From assembly GCF_946227985.1 (NCBI RefSeq), contig NZ_CAMKGL010000010.1, positions 62,001 to 126,000 of the forward strand: 64,000 nucleotides of DNA. Reading direction: 5' to 3'. Below the pieces are notes generated by a model that was not told where the DNA came from, searched no databases, and saw only the letters and a list, made by a program, of their open reading frames with translations. Of this stretch, positions 38,154 through 47,326 are shown piece after piece. Origin of the DNA: Serratia quinivorans (GTDB taxonomy: Bacteria > Pseudomonadota > Gammaproteobacteria > Enterobacterales > Enterobacteriaceae). Made by a program: the position numbers and the translations under genes. The stretch's first letter is position 1, and each line of letters opens with the position of its first letter.

Positions 38154-39032
38154 TTATTCTTCCAGTTTCGGTTGCGGAGAATCGTCCGGAATTTTTACAT
38201 GAACCTGGATGATACGTCGACTGTCTGCCATCGCAACTTTAAATAGGTAACCTTCGATTTCAATGGTTTCCCCACGTGCAGGCAGGTGGCCGAAGGCTTG
38301 CATGACCAGGCCACCGATGGTGTCGACCTCGTCGTCGCTGAAGTGGGTGCCAAAGGCTTCGTTGAAGTCTTCAATCGGCGCCAGTGCGCGCACGGTATAC
38401 ATATGACGGCTGAGCTGGCGGATGTCCAGGTCGTCCTCGTCGTCATACTCGTCTTCAATTTCGCCGACAATCAGTTCCAGAATGTCTTCGATAGTGACCA
38501 GGCCGGACACGCCGCCGAATTCGTCAATGACAATCGCCATGTGATAACGCTGGGAGCGAAACTCCTTCAGCATCCGGTCGACCCGCTTGCTTTCCGGCAC
38601 CACTACCGCGGTGCGCAGCACCTTGTCGATGCTGAATTCCTCGGACTCTGCGCGCATAAACGGCAGCAGATCCTTGGCCATCAGAATGCCTTCGATGTGA
38701 TCTTTATCTTCGCTGATCACCGGGAAGCGCGAGTGGGCGGATTCGATAATCACGTCCAGGCACTCTTCCAGCGTTTGGTTACGCTTGAGCGTCACCATCT
38801 GGGAGCGCGGGATCATGATGTCGCGCACGCGCTGCTCGGCGATATCCATCACGCCTTCCAGCATGTCTCGGGTATCGGGATCGATCAGATCGTTTTGCTC
38901 GGAATCACGGATCAGCTCTACCAGATCGCCACGGTTTTTAGGTTCGCCGTGGAACAGCTGGTTAAGGATAAGAGTAAAGAACCCCTTCTTGGGACTGGGG
39001 CTGTCATTGCTTTGTGAATGGTCGTCGCTCAT
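38154..39032 (-). CDS. corC: CorC-type CBS-domain protein (YbeX)
   Basis: 292 residues. An N-terminal region is followed by a CBS pair (about 70-200; [28 protein letters not shown] and KDLLPFMR) and a CorC/HlyC transporter-associated domain (about 205-285). In the family it is linked to magnesium/cobalt handling and to ribosome maturation with YbeY. There is no membrane segment. The order ybeZ-ybeY-corC-lnt is conserved. Confidence 0.93.
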   Translation of the reverse strand: MSDDHSQSNDSPSPKKGFFTLILNQLFHGEPKNRGDLVELIRDSEQNDLIDPDTRDMLEGVMDIAEQRVRDIMIPRSQMVTLKRNQTLEECLDVIIESAHSRFPVISEDKDHIEGILMAKDLLPFMRAESEEFSIDKVLRTAVVVPESKRVDRMLKEFRSQRYHMAIVIDEFGGVSGLVTIEDILELIVGEIEDEYDDEDDLDIRQLSRHMYTVRALAPIEDFNEAFGTHFSDDEVDTIGGLVMQAFGHLPARGETIEIEGYLFKVAMADSRRIIQVHVKIPDDSPQPKLEE

Positions 39033-39116
39033 GGCGTTTTAGTTAATATCACTCATGTCAGAGTTAGGGGAGTCAGCGACAGCCCCATACGGGGGCTGTG
39101 GGGAAATCAGCTGACG

Positions 39117-39590
39117 TCAGAGGGGGTCTTTTTCCGCCAGGTACGGGTCCGGGTAACCCAGTCCGTGCATGATTTCGGTTTCCAAAGACTCCATTTCTTC
39201 GGCTTCATCGTCTTCGATGTGGTCATACCCTAGCAGATGAAGGCTGCCGTGGACAACCATATGCGCCCAGTGGGCCTCCAGCGCCTTGTCTTGCTCAGCC
39301 GCTTCTCGTTCAACCACCTGACGGCAGATGATCAGATCGCCCAGCAACGGCAGCTCGATACCCGGAGGTGCTTCGAACGGGAATGACAACACGTTGGTCG
39401 GTTTGTCCATGCCACGATAGGTCAGGTTCAGTTCATTGCTTTCGGCTTCATCCACCAGGCGAATGGTGACCTCTGCTTCTTCCTGAAACTGCGGCAGCAC
39501 GCCTTCCAGCCAGCGCTGGAAGGTGGCTTCGTCCGGCAGGCCACTGTTGTCTGCACAGGCCAGCTGCAGATCCAAAATCACCTGACTCAT
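39117..39590 (-). CDS. ybeY: Endoribonuclease YbeY
   Basis: 157 residues. The metal-binding H3 motif [11 protein letters not shown] near 117-127 is intact. It is needed for 16S rRNA 3'-end maturation and ribosome quality control. It overlaps ybeZ by four bases, so the two are coupled. Confidence 0.95.
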   Translation of the reverse strand: MSQVILDLQLACADNSGLPDEATFQRWLEGVLPQFQEEAEVTIRLVDEAESNELNLTYRGMDKPTNVLSFPFEAPPGIELPLLGDLIICRQVVEREAAEQDKALEAHWAHMVVHGSLHLLGYDHIEDDEAEEMESLETEIMHGLGYPDPYLAEKDPL

Positions 39591-40654
39591 GGTGTCTCCT
39601 GCTCGGAGGCGAGGATCGCCTCGCGTTTACGTTGTTCGGCAATGGCGTCTTTGCGCTTTTGTTCGGCGGCTTCCCAGGCTTCATAGGCGATGACCACGCG
39701 GGCCACCACCGGATGACGTACCACGTCTTCACTATGGAAGAAGTTGAAGCTCAGTTCTTCAACGTCCGACAGCACTTCCACGGCATGGCGCAGGCCGGAT
39801 TTTTGGTTGCGCGGCAGGTCTATCTGCGTCACGTCACCGGTAATCACTGCCTTTGAATTGAAGCCGATGCGCGTCAGGAACATTTTCATCTGTTCGATGG
39901 TGGTGTTCTGGCTCTCATCAAGAATGATAAACGCATCATTCAGGGTGCGGCCACGCATATAGGCCAGCGGTGCAACTTCAATCACGTTACGTTCAATCAG
40001 TTTCTCCACGCGCTCAAAGCCCAGCATTTCGAACAGGGCGTCGTACAGCGGGCGCAGGTAAGGATCGACCTTTTGGCTCAGATCTCCCGGCAGGAAGCCC
40101 AGTTTCTCACCGGCCTCGACCGCAGGGCGGGTCAGCATAATGCGGCGAATTTCCTGGCGTTCCAGCGCGTCTACCGCAGCGGCAACCGCCAGATAGGTTT
40201 TGCCGGTACCGGCCGGGCCAATACCGAAGGTAATATCATGGTCGAGAATATTGGCGATGTACTGCGCCTGGTTCGGCGTGCGTGGTTTCACCATGCCGCG
40301 TTTGGTTTTGATGGTAACCGCTTTGCCGTAATCGGGCACGCTGTCGGCAACCTGTTCCAACACCCGGCTTTCTTTAATGGCCAGATGGATCTGTTCCGGG
40401 TCGATATCCGGGATCACGCCGCGGATGGGCGAGGTATCCACATACAGGTGGCGCAGGATATCGGCGGCGGCAACCACGCACAGGTTTTTGCCAACCAGCT
40501 TGAAACGGTTATCACGGCGGTTGATTTCAATGCCCAACCGGCGTTCGAGTTGTTTGATATTGTCATCAAACGGGCCGCACAGGCTGAGCAATCGCTGATT
40601 GTCTGCCGGCTCTAACAAAATTTCTTGTGTTGCGACGTTCAAACTATTCCTCAA
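39587..40654 (-). CDS. ybeZ: PhoH-like ATPase YbeZ
   Basis: 355 residues. The P-loop [16 protein letters not shown] lies near 140 and Walker [12 protein letters not shown] near 240. It is a PhoH-family ATPase or putative RNA helicase that partners with YbeY. The first gene of the ybeZ-ybeY-corC-lnt run; 200 bp upstream separate it from yjdM. Confidence 0.94.
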   Translation of the reverse strand: MRNSLNVATQEILLEPADNQRLLSLCGPFDDNIKQLERRLGIEINRRDNRFKLVGKNLCVVAAADILRHLYVDTSPIRGVIPDIDPEQIHLAIKESRVLEQVADSVPDYGKAVTIKTKRGMVKPRTPNQAQYIANILDHDITFGIGPAGTGKTYLAVAAAVDALERQEIRRIMLTRPAVEAGEKLGFLPGDLSQKVDPYLRPLYDALFEMLGFERVEKLIERNVIEVAPLAYMRGRTLNDAFIILDESQNTTIEQMKMFLTRIGFNSKAVITGDVTQIDLPRNQKSGLRHAVEVLSDVEELSFNFFHSEDVVRHPVVARVVIAYEAWEAAEQKRKDAIAEQRKREAILASEQETP

Positions 40655-40806
40655 GGCTCATATCGGGCCTGGTTGATTTTCGGTACGCGCATTCAGGGCA
40701 AACCCTGAGGTTCTCTACCCTGAATTATTCATGGTGCGGAGCATGGGTGCAAGTTTACCCATGATCTATCTGTGCGTCGGCGCTGAATTTCAAGGGCAGG
40801 GGGCGG

Positions 40807-40831
40807 AAAAACGCGGCCAAAACAGCCGCGT
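40807..40831 (-). terminator. yjdM terminator
   Basis: On the minus strand ACGCGGC and GCCGCGT enclose TGTTTTG, followed by four to five T. It ends the yjdM transcript before ybeZ. Confidence 0.7.
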
Positions 40832-40856
40832 AATGACTTGAGAAGAGAAGCTGGGA

Positions 40857-41192
40857 TCAGTTCTTTTTCACGAACTCGGATTTCAGTTTCATTTGGCCAA
40901 AGCCATCAATTTTGCAGTCGATGTTGTGATCGCCTTCCACCAGGCGAATGTTCTTCACCTTGGTGCCAATTTTCAACATCGAAGAGCTGCCTTTGACCTT
41001 CAGATCTTTTACCACGGTCACGGCGTCGCCGTCGGCCAGCAGGTTGCCGTTGGCATCTTTGACAATCAGCGCATCGTTGTCTTCCACCGGGGCGCTGTCG
41101 CTCCACTCGTGGGCGCACTCAGGGCAGATAAACAGATTGTTGTCCTGGTAAGTGTATTCGGAATTGCACTTCGGGCAGTGTGGGAGTTGCAT
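40857..41192 (-). CDS. yjdM: Zinc-ribbon protein YjdM (formerly PhnA)
   Basis: 111 residues, as in E. coli YjdM. The N-terminal zinc ribbon has CPKC and CPEC; the C-terminal domain contains [17 protein letters not shown] and [17 protein letters not shown]. The old name PhnA implied phosphonate use, but the gene is not part of that pathway, and the function is unknown. In E. coli it lies near the phn locus; here it sits between ybeZ and miaB. ATG 41192 gives the family N-terminus. Confidence 0.9.
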   Translation of the reverse strand: MQLPHCPKCNSEYTYQDNNLFICPECAHEWSDSAPVEDNDALIVKDANGNLLADGDAVTVVKDLKVKGSSSMLKIGTKVKNIRLVEGDHNIDCKIDGFGQMKLKSEFVKKN

Positions 41193-41285
41193 GCTATGTC
41201 GCCTCTTCAATCAAAAAAATAAAAAAAAGAAAATTGCCGGGCGCGTGGCCCGACAGAGAAATAAAGGGGGATGTGCTAATTGTCA

Positions 41286-41404
41286 TCCCAAAATAATTGG
41301 TGCTGCATCAAGGCGGCAAGGACGCGAATCCCCGGGAGCTTAGTAAACTAAGTGACCGGGGCGAGCGTGCGCAGCCAACACAGATGCAACTTCAAGTATG
41401 AAGG
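41286..41404. repeat. Palindromic intergenic repeat, copy 1
   Basis: About 119 bp from CCCAAAATAATT to the ACTTCAAGTATGAAGGG end. Internal arms include CAAGGCGGCAAG, CCCCGGGAGCTTAGT with ACTAAGTGACCGGGG, and GCAGCCAACACAG. The right end overlaps the last codons and stop of miaB. Confidence 0.75.
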
Positions 41405-42828
41405 GAAGGGTGGTAAATGCCGACACCCAGCGCATTCTCTTTGCGGGTACGGGCGATCACCGACTGCGGGGATTCATGTACGCGCAGATCCATCTGCTGT
41501 TCGGTACGCACCACTGCACCACGCAGTGAGTTGGTCAGGACTTCGGTGATTTCCACATCCACGAACTGGCCAATCATATCCGGCGTGCCCTCAAAGTTTA
41601 CCATGCGGTTACAGGCGGTACGGCCCGCCAGCTCCATCACGCTTTTACGTGAGGTGCCTTCCACCAGAATGCGCTGTACGGTGCCGAGCATCCGGCGGCT
41701 GAACTGCAGCACCTGCTGGTTGATGCGATCCTGCAGGATATACAGGCGCTGTTTCTTTTCGTCTTCGCTGACGTCGTCCACCATATCGGCCGCCGGGGTA
41801 CCTGGGCGTGACGAGTAGATAAAGCTGAAGCTGGTGTCGAAGTTAATCTCGGCAATCAGGTTCATGGTCTGTTCGAAGTCGGCCTGGGTTTCCCCCGGGA
41901 AGCCGATAATAAAATCAGAGCTGAGCTGAATATCCGGCCGCGCCTTGCGCAGTTTGCGAATGATCGCTTTGTATTCCAGTGCGGTGTGCGCGCGCTTCAT
42001 CATGGTCAGTATGCGGTCTGAACCGCTCTGGACCGGCAGATGCAGGAAGCTGACCAGCTCCGGCGTGTCTTCGTATACCGCAATAATATCGTCGGTGAAT
42101 TCAATCGGATGGCTGGTGGTGAAACGGATGCGGTCGATGCCGTCAATGGCCGCCACCAGGCGCAACAGTTCGGCAAAGGAGCAGATGCCGCAGTCGTAGG
42201 TTGCCCCGCGGTAGGCATTGACGTTTTGGCCGAGCAGGTTGACTTCACGCACGCCTTGCGCCGCCAGTTGGGCGACTTCAAACAGCACGTCGTCGCTTGG
42301 GCGGCTGACTTCCTCTCCGCGGGTATAAGGCACCACGCAGAAGGTACAGTATTTGTTGCAGCCTTCCATGATGGAGACAAAGGCGGTCGGGCCTTCGGCA
42401 CGGGGTTCCGGCAGGCGGTCGAACTTTTCGATCTCCGGGAAGCTGATATCGACGATTGGGCTGCGGGTGCCCTGCACGTGGTTGAGCATTTCCGGCAGGC
42501 GATGCAGGGTTTGCGGCCCAAACACCACGTCGACACAAGGCGCACGGCTACGGATATGCTCACCTTCCTGTGAGGCCACGCAACCCCCCACGCCGATGAT
42601 CAACGCCGGGTTCTTTTCTTTCAGCAGCTTCCAGCGGCCCAACATGGCGAAAACTTTTTCCTGCGCTTTCTCGCGGATCGAGCAGGTATTGAGCAGCAGC
42701 ACGTCCGCTTCTTCAGCGTTGTCGGTCCATTGATAACCGTGCGTGCTTCCCAGTAAGTCCGCCATTTTTGATGAATCATATTCATTCATCTGGCAGCCCC
42801 AGGTTTTGATATGTAGTTTTTTGGTCAT
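41392..42828 (-). CDS. miaB: tRNA-2-methylthio-N6-dimethylallyladenosine synthase
   Basis: 478 residues. An N-terminal MTTase domain ([10 protein letters not shown], with further Cys at 50 and 84) holds one cluster, the radical-SAM motif [15 protein letters not shown] the second, and a TRAM domain ends the protein. It thiomethylates A37 of UNN-reading tRNAs. The last four codons (SLHT) and the TGA stop lie in the palindromic repeat, so the C-terminus is slightly longer than usual. Confidence 0.95.
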   Translation of the reverse strand: MTKKLHIKTWGCQMNEYDSSKMADLLGSTHGYQWTDNAEEADVLLLNTCSIREKAQEKVFAMLGRWKLLKEKNPALIIGVGGCVASQEGEHIRSRAPCVDVVFGPQTLHRLPEMLNHVQGTRSPIVDISFPEIEKFDRLPEPRAEGPTAFVSIMEGCNKYCTFCVVPYTRGEEVSRPSDDVLFEVAQLAAQGVREVNLLGQNVNAYRGATYDCGICSFAELLRLVAAIDGIDRIRFTTSHPIEFTDDIIAVYEDTPELVSFLHLPVQSGSDRILTMMKRAHTALEYKAIIRKLRKARPDIQLSSDFIIGFPGETQADFEQTMNLIAEINFDTSFSFIYSSRPGTPAADMVDDVSEDEKKQRLYILQDRINQQVLQFSRRMLGTVQRILVEGTSRKSVMELAGRTACNRMVNFEGTPDMIGQFVDVEITEVLTNSLRGAVVRTEQQMDLRVHESPQSVIARTRKENALGVGIYHPSLHT

Positions 42829-42892
42829 TGACTTGCCATTACTCAGTGCGGAGCGAAAGTTGCGATACGCGACATGCAGGGCGCTTATAACT

Positions 42893-43014
42893 TATGGCTT
42901 TCAAGTTGCAGTTAGGCGGCAAGTTCGGGAGTCCCCAGGCGCTTACTCAGGTAAGTAACTGGGGTGAGCGAATGCAGCCAACAACGCTGCAGCTTGAAAG
43001 ACGACAGGTATATT
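42893..43014. repeat. Palindromic intergenic repeat, copy 2
   Basis: About 122 bp between miaB and ubiF. Outer arms are CTTTCAAGTTGCAG and CTGCAGCTTGAAAG; inner parts are GGCGGCAAG, CCCCAGGCGCTTACTC with GTAAGTAACTGGGG, and TGCAGCCAAC, in the same order as copy 1. It ends in GGTATA. Confidence 0.8.
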
Positions 43015-43153
43015 GTAAACATTTGACGCCGTTGTGACCAGCGTGGGGAAAACGGCATGCGACCTGAAGCCAAATTAAAAATCCGTTACACTGATGCCAA
43101 ACGCCATGCCGGTGGGGATGGCGATAATTAACCAAGAAAAAATAGCCAACAAT

Positions 43154-44335
43154 ATGAACACTTCTCAAAAACGGTATGACGCGGTGGTGGTAGGCGGTGG
43201 CATGGTTGGCGCGGCCGCTGCGCTGGGGCTGGCGCAGGCCGGTTGGTCGGTGGCATTGCTGGAACATCAGGCGCCGCAAGCATTCGATGCGCAAAGCCCG
43301 CCGGACTTGCGTATTTCCGCGATTGGCTGCACCTCGGTAGGGTTGCTCAAACAGCTCGGTGCCTGGCCGGCGGTGCAAGCGATGCGCACTGCGCCGTACC
43401 GCCGTTTGGAAACCTGGGAGTGGGCATCGGCACGGGTGGCGTTTGACGCCGCTTCACTCGGCCTGCCCGAGCTGGGCTTTATGGTGGAAAACCGCATTTT
43501 GCAACTGGCACTGTGGCAGCAGCTCGAGCAGTGCGACAATCTGACGCTCTATTGCCCCGCCAGACTGCGTTCGCTGCAACGGGGTGACGAGCATTGGCGA
43601 GTGACACTGGACTCCTCTGAGACGCTTCAGACGCGTCTGGTGGTCGGCGCTGATGGGGCCAATTCGCAGGTGCGTAATTTGGCGGCCATCGGTACCAGCG
43701 GCTGGCAGTACCGTCAGTCCTGCATGTTGATCACCGTTGAGACCGGTGCACCGCAGCAGGATGTGACCTGGCAGCAGTTTTTCCCCTCAGGCCCACGCGC
43801 TTTCCTGCCGCTGTATGATCAATGGGCTTCGCTGGTGTGGTACGACAGCCCACAGCGTATCCGTCAGTTGCAGGCGATGCCACCAGCGCAACTTGAGCGC
43901 GAAATCGCTGAGGCGTTTCCTGCACGTTTGGGAACGGTGAAAGTGCATGCCGCCGGATCTTTCCCGCTGGCGCGTCGCCACGCACAGCGCTATGTGTTAC
44001 CGGGGCTGGCGTTGCTCGGCGACGCAGCACACACCATTAATCCGTTAGCCGGGCAGGGCGTGAACCTGGGATATCGCGATGTGGACGCCTTGCTGGCGGT
44101 TTTGAGTGAGGCGCGGGAACAGGGTGAGGACGGGAGCAGTGAAGCGGTGCTGATGCGCTATCAGCGTCGTCGCCGTACCGATAATCTGCTGATGCAAAGC
44201 GGTATGGATCTGTTTTACACCGCCTTTAGCAATAATTTGGCACCGTTAAGTGTGGCACGCAATCTTGCGTTGATGGCGGCCCAACGGGCGGGCAAGCTAA
44301 AGGAACATGCGTTGAAGTATGCGCTGGGTTTATAA
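43154..44335 (+). CDS. ubiF: 3-demethoxyubiquinol 3-hydroxylase
   Basis: 393 residues of the UbiH/F/I flavoprotein hydroxylase family. The FAD motif AVVVGGGMVGAAAALGLAQAG is at the N-terminus and GDAAHTINPLAGQGVNLGYRD at about 300. It performs a ring hydroxylation in aerobic ubiquinone synthesis. ATG 43154 agrees with the E. coli N-terminus; an in-frame ATG 60 bases upstream is less likely. A terminator follows. Confidence 0.92.
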   Translation: MNTSQKRYDAVVVGGGMVGAAAALGLAQAGWSVALLEHQAPQAFDAQSPPDLRISAIGCTSVGLLKQLGAWPAVQAMRTAPYRRLETWEWASARVAFDAASLGLPELGFMVENRILQLALWQQLEQCDNLTLYCPARLRSLQRGDEHWRVTLDSSETLQTRLVVGADGANSQVRNLAAIGTSGWQYRQSCMLITVETGAPQQDVTWQQFFPSGPRAFLPLYDQWASLVWYDSPQRIRQLQAMPPAQLEREIAEAFPARLGTVKVHAAGSFPLARRHAQRYVLPGLALLGDAAHTINPLAGQGVNLGYRDVDALLAVLSEAREQGEDGSSEAVLMRYQRRRRTDNLLMQSGMDLFYTAFSNNLAPLSVARNLALMAAQRAGKLKEHALKYALGL

Positions 44336-44388
44336 CCTGAACGGGTTCAGCTTGCTGGGCCCGGCCATTGACCCGAATGCCCAATAGC

Positions 44389-44413
44389 AAAAAGCCCGCC
44401 GAAGCGGGCTTTT
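44389..44413. terminator. Bidirectional terminator between ubiF and the tRNA operon
   Basis: AGCCCGC/GCGGGCT stem with CGAA loop, TTTT on the plus side and TTTTTG on the minus side. It can end both ubiF and the tRNA transcript. Confidence 0.8.
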
Positions 44414-44420
44414 CTAAATG

Positions 44421-44495
44421 TGGCTGGGGTGCCAGGATTCGAACCTGGGTATGCTGGTATCAGAAACCAGAGCCTTACCGCTTGGCGACACCCCA
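44421..44495 (-). tRNA. tRNA-Gln (CTG)
   Basis: 75 bases with encoded CCA. The acceptor arm is TGGGGTG/CACCCCA. The anticodon loop TTCTGAT inside CTGGT...ACCAG gives CTG. GTTCGAATC is the T loop. It is last in the operon; E. coli has two such genes, here one. Confidence 0.95.
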
Positions 44496-44514
44496 ATGGT
44501 GTAACAGTAAAATA

Positions 44515-44591
44515 TGGTGGCTACGACGGGATTTGAACCTGTGACCCCATCATTATGAGTGATGTGCTCTAACCAGCTGAGCTACGTAGCC
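44515..44591 (-). tRNA. tRNA-Met (CAT), elongator
   Basis: 77 bases. The acceptor is GGCTACG/CGTAGCC and the anticodon CAT lies in ACTCATAA. The paired first base and D-arm mark an elongator rather than initiator. The sequence is the same as the copy at 44951. Confidence 0.95.
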
Positions 44592-44629
44592 ATTTTTTGA
44601 TATTTTACTTTAAAAGTCAATGATGTTGA

Positions 44630-44704
44630 TGGCTGGGGTACCTGGATTCGAACCAGGGAATGCTGGTATCAAAAACCAGTGCCTTACCGCTTGGCGATAC
44701 CCCA
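44630..44704 (-). tRNA. tRNA-Gln (TTG)
   Basis: 75 bases. The acceptor is TGGGGTA/TACCCCA and the anticodon TTG sits in loop TTTTGAT. The sequence is identical to the next copy. Confidence 0.95.
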
Positions 44705-44751
44705 TCAACAAATTTTCAACTTCTTCTTACTGCATCCAACCATTTAAAAAA

Positions 44752-44826
44752 TGGCTGGGGTACCTGGATTCGAACCAGGGAATGCTGGTATCAAAAACCA
44801 GTGCCTTACCGCTTGGCGATACCCCA
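44752..44826 (-). tRNA. tRNA-Gln (TTG), second copy
   Basis: 75 bases, identical through the mature sequence to the gene at 44630. The direct repeat allows recombination that could change copy number. Confidence 0.95.
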
Positions 44827-44855
44827 TCTGATGCCTGCAACCCGATGATAAGAAA

Positions 44856-44940
44856 TGGTGCGGGAGGCGAGACTTGAACTCGCACACCTTGCGGCGCTAG
44901 AACCTAAATCTAGTGCGTCTACCAATTTCGCCACTCCCGC
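44856..44940 (-). tRNA. tRNA-Leu (TAG)
   Basis: 85 bases with a long variable arm, as expected for leucine. The acceptor is GCGGGAG/CTCCCGC and the anticodon TAG is in loop TTTAGGT. This is the leuW equivalent. Confidence 0.95.
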
Positions 44941-44950
44941 AAAAAAAAGA

Positions 44951-45027
44951 TGGTGGCTACGACGGGATTTGAACCTGTGACCCCATCATTATGAGTGATG
45001 TGCTCTAACCAGCTGAGCTACGTAGCC
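44951..45027 (-). tRNA. tRNA-Met (CAT), elongator, first in the operon
   Basis: 77 bases, the metT equivalent, nearest the promoter at 45067-45095. Transcription order is Met, Leu, Gln, Gln, Met, Gln. Confidence 0.95.
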
Positions 45028-45066
45028 ATCTTTTTTCGCGCAACCTTCATCGGCGTTGCGGGGCGC

Positions 45067-45095
45067 ATTATGCGTATATGGCCGTTTTGCGTCAA
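45067..45095 (-). promoter_or_regulatory. tRNA operon promoter with GC-rich discriminator
   Basis: On the minus strand TTGACG and CATAAT are spaced 17 bp, followed by the G/C-rich GCGCCCCGC. This is the layout of stringently controlled stable-RNA promoters. Confidence 0.75.
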
Positions 45096-45200
45096 CAAGT
45101 TTTTTCCCGAAAAAGCGACCGGATGTGTTGTTTGTCTGGGTTGTGAACAGTATGGCGATAAAATCACCAATTCCGACAATTAATGGTTGAAAACATCAAC

Positions 45201-45225
45201 AAAAAGGCGGGCCCGAAGGCCCGCC
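45201..45225 (-). terminator. asnB terminator
   Basis: GGCGGGCC/GGCCCGCC stem with a TTCG loop on the minus strand, followed by TTTTTG. Confidence 0.85.
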
Positions 45226-45247
45226 CAGGGAATAAAACGCCCGGCGA

Positions 45248-46912
45248 TTATTTGTAGGCGGACTGGTGAACGCCGACTGCACGACCAGAAGGATCGTCCA
45301 TCTTTTTGAACGACTCATCCCATTCGATGGCTTTGGCTGAAGAGCAGGCTACTGACGGGCCGCCAGGCACGCATTCGGCCGCGCTTGGCAGGGGGAACAG
45401 CTCTTCAAAGATTTCGCGATACAGGTAGCCTTCCTTGGAGCTAGGCGTGTTGTACGGGAAGCGGAAACGTGCGGTTTCGAGCTGTTGATCGCTGATCTGC
45501 TTGGCAGCGACTTCTTTCAAGGTGTCGATCCAGCTGTAGCCAACGCCGTCGGAGAACTGCTCTTTCTGGCGCCAAGCCACGCTGGCTGGCAGGTAGGATT
45601 CAAAACATTCACGCAGGATATGTTTTTCCATTTTGCCATTGCCGCACATTTTGTCTTTCGGGTTAATGCGCATCGCCACGTCGAGGAATTTTTTATCCAG
45701 GAAGGGGACCCGGGCTTCCACGCCCCAGGCGGACATCGCCTTGTTGGCGCGCGCGCAGTCAAACATATGCAGGGCCAGCAGTTTACGCACGGTTTCGTCG
45801 TGGAACTCACGAGCATCCGGTGCCTTGTGGAAGTACAGGTAACCGCCGAACACTTCGTCCGCACCTTCACCAGACAGCACCATCTTGATACCCATCGCCT
45901 TGATCTTGCGTGACATCAGGTACATCGGGGTGGAGGCACGGATGGTGGTGACGTCATAGGTTTCGATGTGATAAATCACGTCGCGAATGGCGTCCAGGCC
46001 TTCCTGCACGGTGAAATGAATTTCGTGGTGTACGGTGCCCAGGTGGTTAGCCACGTCCTGCGCGGCGCGCAGATCCGGTGAACCTTCCAGGCCGACGGCG
46101 AAGGAGTGCAGCTGCGGCCACCAGGCTTCGCTGCGCTCTTGATCTTCCACGCGGCGTGCGGCGTACTTTTTGGTAATGGCGGAGATCACCGAAGAGTCCA
46201 GGCCGCCAGACAGCAGCACGCCGTAAGGCACGTCAGACATCAGGTGGCTTTTCACCGAATCTTCCAGCGCGTTGTGCAGGGCGTTGGCGTCGGTGACGTT
46301 GTCTTTAACCGCATCGTAATCGAACCAGTCACGCTGGTAGTATTCGCGGATCTCACCGTCCTGGCTCCACAGATAGCTGCCCGCCGGGAATTCTTTGATG
46401 GTGCGGCAAACCGGCACCAGCGCTTTCATTTCAGAGGCAACATACAGGTTGCCGAATTCATCATGCCCCATGTACAGCGGGATAATGCCCAGATGGTCGC
46501 GGCCAATCAGGTAAGCGTCTTTCTCGGAGTCGTACAGGGCAAAGGCGAACATGCCCTGCAGATCGTCGAGGAAGTCGGTGCCTTTTTCCTGATACAGCGC
46601 CAGGATCACCTCACAGTCGGAACCGGTCTGGAACTCATAGCGCTCGCTAAGTTGCTGACGCAGTGCCTGGTGGTTGTAAATTTCACCGTTAACCGCCAGA
46701 ACGTGGGTGTGCGCAGCGTTGTACAGCGGTTGGGCGCCATTGTTGACGTCGACAATCGACAGGCGCTCATGCACCAGAATGGCTTTATCGCTGGCGTAAA
46801 CACCGGACCAGTCCGGGCCGCGATGGCGCATCAGACGGGACAGCTCCAGCGCTTTCTTACGCAGTTCAACGGGATCGGACTTCAGATCGAGCACACCGAA
46901 AATAGAACACAT
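45248..46912 (-). CDS. asnB: Glutamine-hydrolysing asparagine synthetase B
   Basis: 554 residues. Cys2 (MCSIFGVLD) is the glutaminase nucleophile after Met removal. The synthetase PP-loop is LSGGLDSSVISA near 233. It makes asparagine from aspartate, glutamine and ATP. Its place between the tRNA operon and the nag region is as in E. coli. A palindromic repeat lies directly upstream. Confidence 0.96.
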   Translation of the reverse strand: MCSIFGVLDLKSDPVELRKKALELSRLMRHRGPDWSGVYASDKAILVHERLSIVDVNNGAQPLYNAAHTHVLAVNGEIYNHQALRQQLSERYEFQTGSDCEVILALYQEKGTDFLDDLQGMFAFALYDSEKDAYLIGRDHLGIIPLYMGHDEFGNLYVASEMKALVPVCRTIKEFPAGSYLWSQDGEIREYYQRDWFDYDAVKDNVTDANALHNALEDSVKSHLMSDVPYGVLLSGGLDSSVISAITKKYAARRVEDQERSEAWWPQLHSFAVGLEGSPDLRAAQDVANHLGTVHHEIHFTVQEGLDAIRDVIYHIETYDVTTIRASTPMYLMSRKIKAMGIKMVLSGEGADEVFGGYLYFHKAPDAREFHDETVRKLLALHMFDCARANKAMSAWGVEARVPFLDKKFLDVAMRINPKDKMCGNGKMEKHILRECFESYLPASVAWRQKEQFSDGVGYSWIDTLKEVAAKQISDQQLETARFRFPYNTPSSKEGYLYREIFEELFPLPSAAECVPGGPSVACSSAKAIEWDESFKKMDDPSGRAVGVHQSAYK

Positions 46913-46938
46913 ATACCGACTCTCCTAACGACTTTTTT

Positions 46939-47064
46939 ATACCCGTCATACTTCAAGTGGCTTGGGTGTTGGCTGCCTTCACTCACCCCAGTCACATACT
47001 TGAGTAGGCTCCTGGGGCTTCGCTCAGTTGCCGCCTACAAGCAACTCGAATTATTTTGGGCATA
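46939..47064. repeat. Palindromic intergenic repeat, copy 3
   Basis: About 126 bp from TATACCCGTCATACTTCAAG to GCAACTCGAATTATTTTGGG. The inner part GTGTTGGCTGCCTTCACTC, CCCCAGTCACATACTTGAGTAGGCTCCTGGGG and TTGCCGCC is the reverse complement order of copies 1, 2 and 4. Confidence 0.8.
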
Positions 47065-47326
47065 GACTGTGATGTTGTGTTTGGTTTTATAGGCAGCATG
47101 GCCGGCTCATCAGCGATGGCACGGTTTTGCTGCGTTGTGTTTATGAAAATGCGTCAAAAGCGGCAGGGGATGCAAGCGTTTTAGCGCTGCGCTGGAAAAT
47201 AGTTGTTTGGGATAGGTCGAATATTAGCGGATGTTCAGTTAATGACGCATAAAATTAACGAATATGCATTTTTTTACTAAATAGATGAGTTGCCGGGCGG
47301 TTTTTCCGGCAACTCATTGCTGCTTA
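47065..47326. other. asnB-chiC intergenic sequence
   Basis: 262 bp, together with copy 3 of the repeat making a 414-bp gap. The left end is the asnB upstream side. GCCGGAAAAACCGCCCGGC-like pairing (near 47291-47312) just after the chiC stop may end chiC transcription. No gene was seen. Confidence 0.4.

Noticed and set aside
44421-45027. Repeated tRNA-like sequences considered as a CRISPR or tandem-repeat array
   Set aside because: Each unit folds as a complete tRNA with proper anticodon and CCA end.
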